From NCBI GenBank assembly GCA_030533445.1, contig JARPUW010000268.1, forward strand, positions 1 to 64,000: DNA of 64,000 nt, written 5' to 3'. This DNA is from Cyprinodon diabolis (taxonomy: Eukaryota; Chordata; Actinopteri; Cyprinodontiformes; Cyprinodontidae). The position numbers and the translations under genes were made by a program. Of this stretch, positions 59,251-64,000 are shown piece after piece. Numbering within the stretch: the stretch's first letter is position 1; the number at the start of each line of letters is the position of its first letter. The notes beneath the pieces are model-generated. The model was not told where the DNA came from, ran no database searches, and saw only the letters and a program-made list of their open reading frames with translations.

Positions 59251-61871
59251 TTTTATTCTGTAGAGTCCTTGTAGTCTTATTTTGAAAGTCTATCATGAAT
59301 GTGCATCAAAAGATGGGTCACGCCCAGCAGTGATATAGAATCCATTTCCAAATGTTAAATCACTGGTTTTCCATGTTATTAGGTGAATAGTTGCTGTATT
59401 ACAGAGTAAATGGGAGACTTTTATTGTGAAATTTGCTCTGGGGTGTGTTTTGAAAAGGTCACTAGAGTCTAATAAAAACAACCTGGAAGAGTTTGGGTCA
59501 TAATGTTGAGCCATTTGCATCAATTAATGCATTACTATAATCTAGAGGCTTTTATTTTGTAGGGTCCCTGGAGTCTTATTTTGAAAGTCCAACAGAGTTG
59601 TGTTTATAGAAAATGTTCAGACCCGTCAATGATAGTTGATTACTTTCCAATCGTTAAATCACTCTTTTTCCATGTTATTAGGGCAGTAGATGAAGCGGAA
59701 ATGGGAGGCTTTTATTTTGAAATTTGCTATAGGGTGTGTTTTAAACAGTCTCCTAGAGTCTATTCTCTAAAACGGGGTTGAGTTTGGGTCATAATGTTGA
59801 GCCATATAGAGCAATAAATATATGTAAAAAATATAGAGGCTTTTATTTTGTAGGGTCCCTGGAGTCTTATTTTGAAAGTCTATCAGTGCTGAGTGGCAAG
59901 GGAAGTGTCATGTACAGCAGTCATATAGTATCCATTTCCCAATGTTAAATCAGTCCTTTCACCCTCCATTAGATTAATATGTGCTGTTTAAAACAGCAGA
60001 GGTAAAATCTGTTTGAAGCTTGGTAACCTTGACAACGCTTAACGAGCCTCTCACTGACACAGACAACAGCTGCACTCACTATTGGTTTCTTCTTCCCAGG
60101 CTTTTTTGTATGGGAAGAACGGCACCGAACAAACGACTACTGATCAAAAACCGTATGAGTTATTCAAAAAACATTTTCACCATGAGCATCAGCAATCCTT
60201 CGACTCCAACTATACCAACTTTGGTGTATGTGTGTCATTCAGAAAAATATTTATGACGAGTTGAAAACACATAGTCTGATTCGTTTTTCTCCCATCTTCA
60301 GCTCAAAAAGAATGGAGAAAGGCTGAAACTCTCATCCACTTTAGGTTGGTCTGGAGGGTTTTTAAGGCAAAGTATTAATCCTACCGTAATTCCGAAGACA
60401 TTGTGTGAGTCCAGAGGTTTCAGTCTACAAACTGACCAAAAATGGTGACTGTAGCTCCAAATATGTGGCCGTGAGGGCGAGAATAAGATGTTTGATCTTA
60501 AAAAATGGCCGCCTCACACTAAGATTTCAGCAGCTGCACTCTAGCAGGCTGCTGCAGAAGCTAACTGTCAGCTAGCTTCCAGGTGCTTACCCTCCGAACA
60601 AACGACTGCTGAGCAAAAACCGTAAAAGATATCTGAAAAATTCTTTCAGTGAAAGCAACATCTATCCTTTGTCTCAGACTGGGGTAACCTTCATGTCTGT
60701 AGGTCTTTCACAACCCAAAACGAAGCACAAACAAAATGGTTGGCCCACCTGCTCCTCCCTTTGTTTGAACTGCAGGACCTCACTCTCACTCACCTTTTAG
60801 CTGCTAAAGCACCCCTCCGAACAAACGACTGCTGAGTAAAAACCGTAAAAGGTATCTGAAAAATTCTTTTTATCTAAGCGACAGCTATATCTTGTCTTCA
60901 ATTGGAGTAACTTTCATGGCTGTAGGTCATCTACAAACTGAATGGGAAGAGAAAGAAAAAGAAAAAACGTTTCATCACACCTAAGCTTCTAATTGAGCTA
61001 GCTGCAGCAGGTCACTGTCACTCAGCTTTCAGGTGCTTAAAATGTCCTCCGAACAAACGACTGCTGAGCAAAAACCGTATGAGTTATTCAAAAAATTTTT
61101 TCACCGTGAGCGTCAGTCATCCTTCGACTCCAACTATGCCAACTTTGGTGTATGTGTGTCATTCAGAAAAATATTTATGACGAGTTTAAAACACATAGTC
61201 GGATTCGTTTTTCTCCCCTCTTCTGCTCCAAAACCAATGAAAAACGGCTCTGATTTTCATCGACTTTAGGTCGGTCTGGAGGGTTTTTAAGGAAAAGTAT
61301 TAATCCTACCGTAATTCCGAAGATATTGTGTGGGTCCAGAGATTTCAGTCTACAAACTGACCAAAAATGGTGACTCTAGCTATAAATATGTGGCCGTGAG
61401 GGCGAGTTTAAAATGTTTTTTTGTGTTTAAAAAACGCCTGCCTCACACTCTAGCTTTTCAGTTGCTCCACTCTAGCAGGCTGGATTTTGCTAAAACTTTG
61501 TGGCGCTTGAGGTCTGATTATACAAAAACCGTAGCAGTTATCAACATACCGTCTTCAGTTTTAAATAGACGAAGGATTTATCTACAAACTGAGCTTCAAA
61601 CTGTTTTTCTAGGTGAATGTATGCCGACACAGTGAAGTGCTGTTTTTTATGCTTTTTTTTTCCTCTCCCCATTCATTTCCTATGGGATTTTTTTGCGACG
61701 TTTTCGCTAATAATTCGCAAACCTTCGGACTAATGAGAAAGTTTTATACAAGCACACATCACCCCATTGGTCCCGACGCGTGTGCCAACTTTGGGCCCGA
61801 TCCGCCAAACCGTGCGGGACTAGTTACGCGCCGAAGTTTTGGGTATACGGGAGAATTATAATAATAATAAT

Positions 61872-62066
61872 ACGCGGAATAAATATGTGCAATAGTAGTA
61901 GGTGGGCCATGCCTTCGGCATGTGGCCCCCCAATAATAATACGCGGAATAAATATGTGCAATAGTAGTAGGTGGGCCATGCCTTCGGCATGTGGCCCCCC
62001 AATAATACGCGGAATAAATATGTGCAATAGTAGTAGGTGGGCCATGCCTTCGGCATGTGGCCCCCC
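61872..62066. repeat. 60-bp hairpin cassette x3
   Basis: Three cores in monomer 19 (61872-61931, 61941-62000, 62007-62066). The first spacing is 69 bp and the second 66 bp, so one spacer has lost one AAT. This is the largest number in the window. Confidence 0.92.
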
Positions 62067-62339
62067 AACTAGAAAATTTCTAAAGAAATTTTGAGGGGGG
62101 CCACCTACTGCCCGTCTGGGGAACCGGGCCAATACGGCCCTGGCAAGTGACGTCGGGGCTCCCCAGACCAACTGCTTACGCCTTTGAGGGCTGCTGAGGG
62201 AAGGAAAGAGGGCAAGTTCATGGGCAAAGAGAGCTGTGTGCCACTTGTGCTGAAATCTGGGAAATAGACGTGCACAGCGTATGATGCACAAGGGTAATAT
62301 GGGTTGTCCATATTGAAACACAGTGGGTAAAGCCCAGTT

Positions 62340-62577
62340 TGCGGGCTTCGCCCGCCTTCTGGGATCCATCTCAGTGAAGAAAAAAATCACCAATGGCGGG
62401 CTCTGCCCGCCTTCTAAGAGCCATTGCAGTGATGAAATCACCAATGGCGGGCTCCGCCCGCCTGCTAAGAGCCATTGCAGTGATGTAATCACCTTTGGCG
62501 GGCTCCGCCCGCCTGTTACCATTGGCGGGCTCCGCCCGCCTTCTAAGAGCCATTGCAGTGATGAAATCACCAATGGC
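62340..62577. repeat. 51-bp hairpin minisatellite, class X
   Basis: Five hairpins; the first left arm is TGCGGGC, with CTTCTGGGATCC as in monomer 17. Confidence 0.92.
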
Positions 62578-62622
62578 AATGAGCAATATGCCAGAATGTA
62601 TGAGTGTGTATAAGGAAGAGGC

Positions 62623-64000
62623 TTTTATTCTGTAGAGTCCTTGTAGTCTTATTTTGAAAGTCTATCATGAATGTGCATCAAAAGATGGGTCACGCCCAGC
62701 AGTGATATAGAATCCATTTCCAAATGTTAAATCACTGGTTTTCCATGTTATTAGGTGAATAGTTGCTGTATTACAGAGTAAATGGGAGACTTTTATTGTG
62801 AAATTTGCTCTGGGTGTGTTTTGAAAAGGTCACTAGAGTCTAATAAAAACAACCTGGAAGAGTTTGGGTCATAATGTTGAGCCATTTGCATCAATTAATG
62901 CATTAGTATAATCTAGAGGCTTTTATTTTGTAGGGTCCCTGGAGTCTTATTTTGAAAGTCCAACAGAGTTGTGTTTATAGAAAATGTTCAGACCCGTCAA
63001 TGATAGTTGATTACTTTCCAATCGTTAAATCACTCTTTTTCCATGTTATTAGGGCAGTAGATGAAGCGGAAATGGGAGGCTTTTATTTTGAAATTTGCTA
63101 TAGGGTGTGTTTTAAACAGTCTCCTAGAGTCTATTCTCTAAAACGGGGTTGAGTTTGGGTCATAATGTTGAGCCATATAGGGCAATAAATATATGTAAAA
63201 AAATATAGAGGCTTTTATTTTGTAGGGTCCCTGGAGTCTTATTTTGAAAGTCTATCAGTGCTGAGTGGCAAGGGAAGTGTCACGGACAGCAGTCATATAG
63301 TATCCATTTCCCAATGTTAAATCAGTCCTTTCACCCTCCATTAGATTAATATGTGCTGTTTAAAACAGCAGAGGTAAAATCTGTTTGAAGCTTGGTAACC
63401 TTGACAACGCTTAACGAGCCTCTCACTGACACAGACAACAGCTGCACTCACTATTGGTTTCTTCTTCCCAGGCTTTTTTGTATGGGAAGAACGGCACCGA
63501 ACAAACGACTACTGATCAAAAACCGCATGAGTTATTCAAAAAACATTTTCACCATGAGCATCAGCAATCCTTCGACTCCAACTATGCCAACTTTGGTGTA
63601 TGTGTGTCATTCAGAAAAATATTTATGACGAGTTGAAAACACATAGTCTGATTCGTTTCTCTCCCATCTTCAGCTCAAAAAGAATAGAGAAAGGCTGAAA
63701 CTCTCATCGACTTTAGGTTGGTCTGGAGGGTTTTTAAGGAAAAGTATTAACCCTACCGTAATTCCGAAGACATTGTGTGAGTCCAGAGGTTTCAGTCTAC
63801 AAACTGACCAAAAATGGTGACTGTAGCTCCAAATATGTGGCCGTGAGGGCGAGAATAAGATGTTTGATCTTAAAAAAATGGCCGCCTCACACTAAGATTT
63901 CAGCAGCTGCACTCTAGCAGGCTGCTGCAGAAGCTAACTGTCAGCTAGCTTCCAGGTGCTTACCCTCCGAACAAACGACTGCTGAGCAAAAACCGTAAAA
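62623..64000. repeat. Satellite monomer 20, cut by window edge
   Basis: The first 1,378 bp of another copy, ending inside D1. It contains X-type C1, C2, C3 and the A block. Private changes are one extra A in the run before the third C boundary, CACGGACAGC, CCGCATGAG, ACTATGCC and TTAACCCTACCG. Its class and cassette number cannot be seen. Confidence 0.94.

Larger units (their letters stand above)
59251..62622. repeat. Satellite monomer 19 (class X end, three hairpin cassettes)
   Basis: Complete 3,372-bp copy, the longest without the extra A/B module. It is the counterpart of monomer 9 from its start to the (AAT)n at about 61.86 kb, where three 60-bp cassettes begin. The end array shares CTTCTGGGATCC with monomer 17, so the tail has a different nearest relative from the body. 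Confidence 0.96.

Noticed and set aside
1..64000. rDNA spacer or 5S array
   Set aside because: No rRNA sequence of any kind appears in the twenty monomers.

Overview
The whole 64 kb is one tandem satellite array. I see no unique DNA, no recognisable protein-coding gene, no rRNA or tRNA, and no complete transposon. About twenty head-to-tail monomers can be phased on a boundary motif (GAGGC/TTTTATTYTGTAG): nineteen complete copies and one cut by the right window edge. Most are 3.14-3.37 kb, one is 3.04 kb, and two are about 4.1 kb. The array runs off both ends. A long-monomer, AT-rich, gene-free array with nested subrepeats points to a eukaryotic chromosome. A vertebrate, perhaps a fish, is my guess from general appearance only and is not proven by the sequence.

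Every monomer has the same layout, given here in monomer 1 coordinates. (1) Three related ~290-bp C subrepeats, the third truncated (1-763). (2) A region built from ~225-bp D repeats with the motif CCGAACAAACGACTGCTGAG: a compound A block (764-1344), D1 (1345-1567), D2 (1568-1799), a compound B block homologous to A (1800-2260) and a degenerate D (2261-2360). (3) A pyrimidine-rich then CpG-rich stretch ending in (AAT)n (2361-2610), where a 60-bp hairpin cassette is present 0-3 times depending on the monomer. (4) A GC-rich segment full of inverted repeats (2611-2886). (5) A 51-bp hairpin minisatellite (2887-3124). (6) A 45-bp connector.

The monomers fall into three classes by the 51-bp array and the C1 that follows it. 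Called X, Y and Z here, they run X Y Y Z Y X X X Y X Y X Z X Y X X X X. Shared rare variants and constant offsets (23,272, 29,813 and 32,808 bp) show multi-kilobase blocks copied within the array. Monomers 3 and 10 carry the same extra 932-bp module, made by unequal crossover between the diverged A and B blocks; the exchange point can be placed within about 8 bp.

The most unusual content is structural rather than coding. Two unrelated minisatellites (51 bp, and 60 bp plus AAT) are each built around a short hairpin with a 3-nt loop. In the 51-bp array each arm can pair with either neighbour. A zone of roughly 100 bp holding the palindrome and the hairpin cassette is also where linkage between flanking variants breaks down. 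Open frames exist on both strands, but most lack an ATG, are explained by minisatellite periods divisible by three, or are broken in some copies, so no CDS is called.
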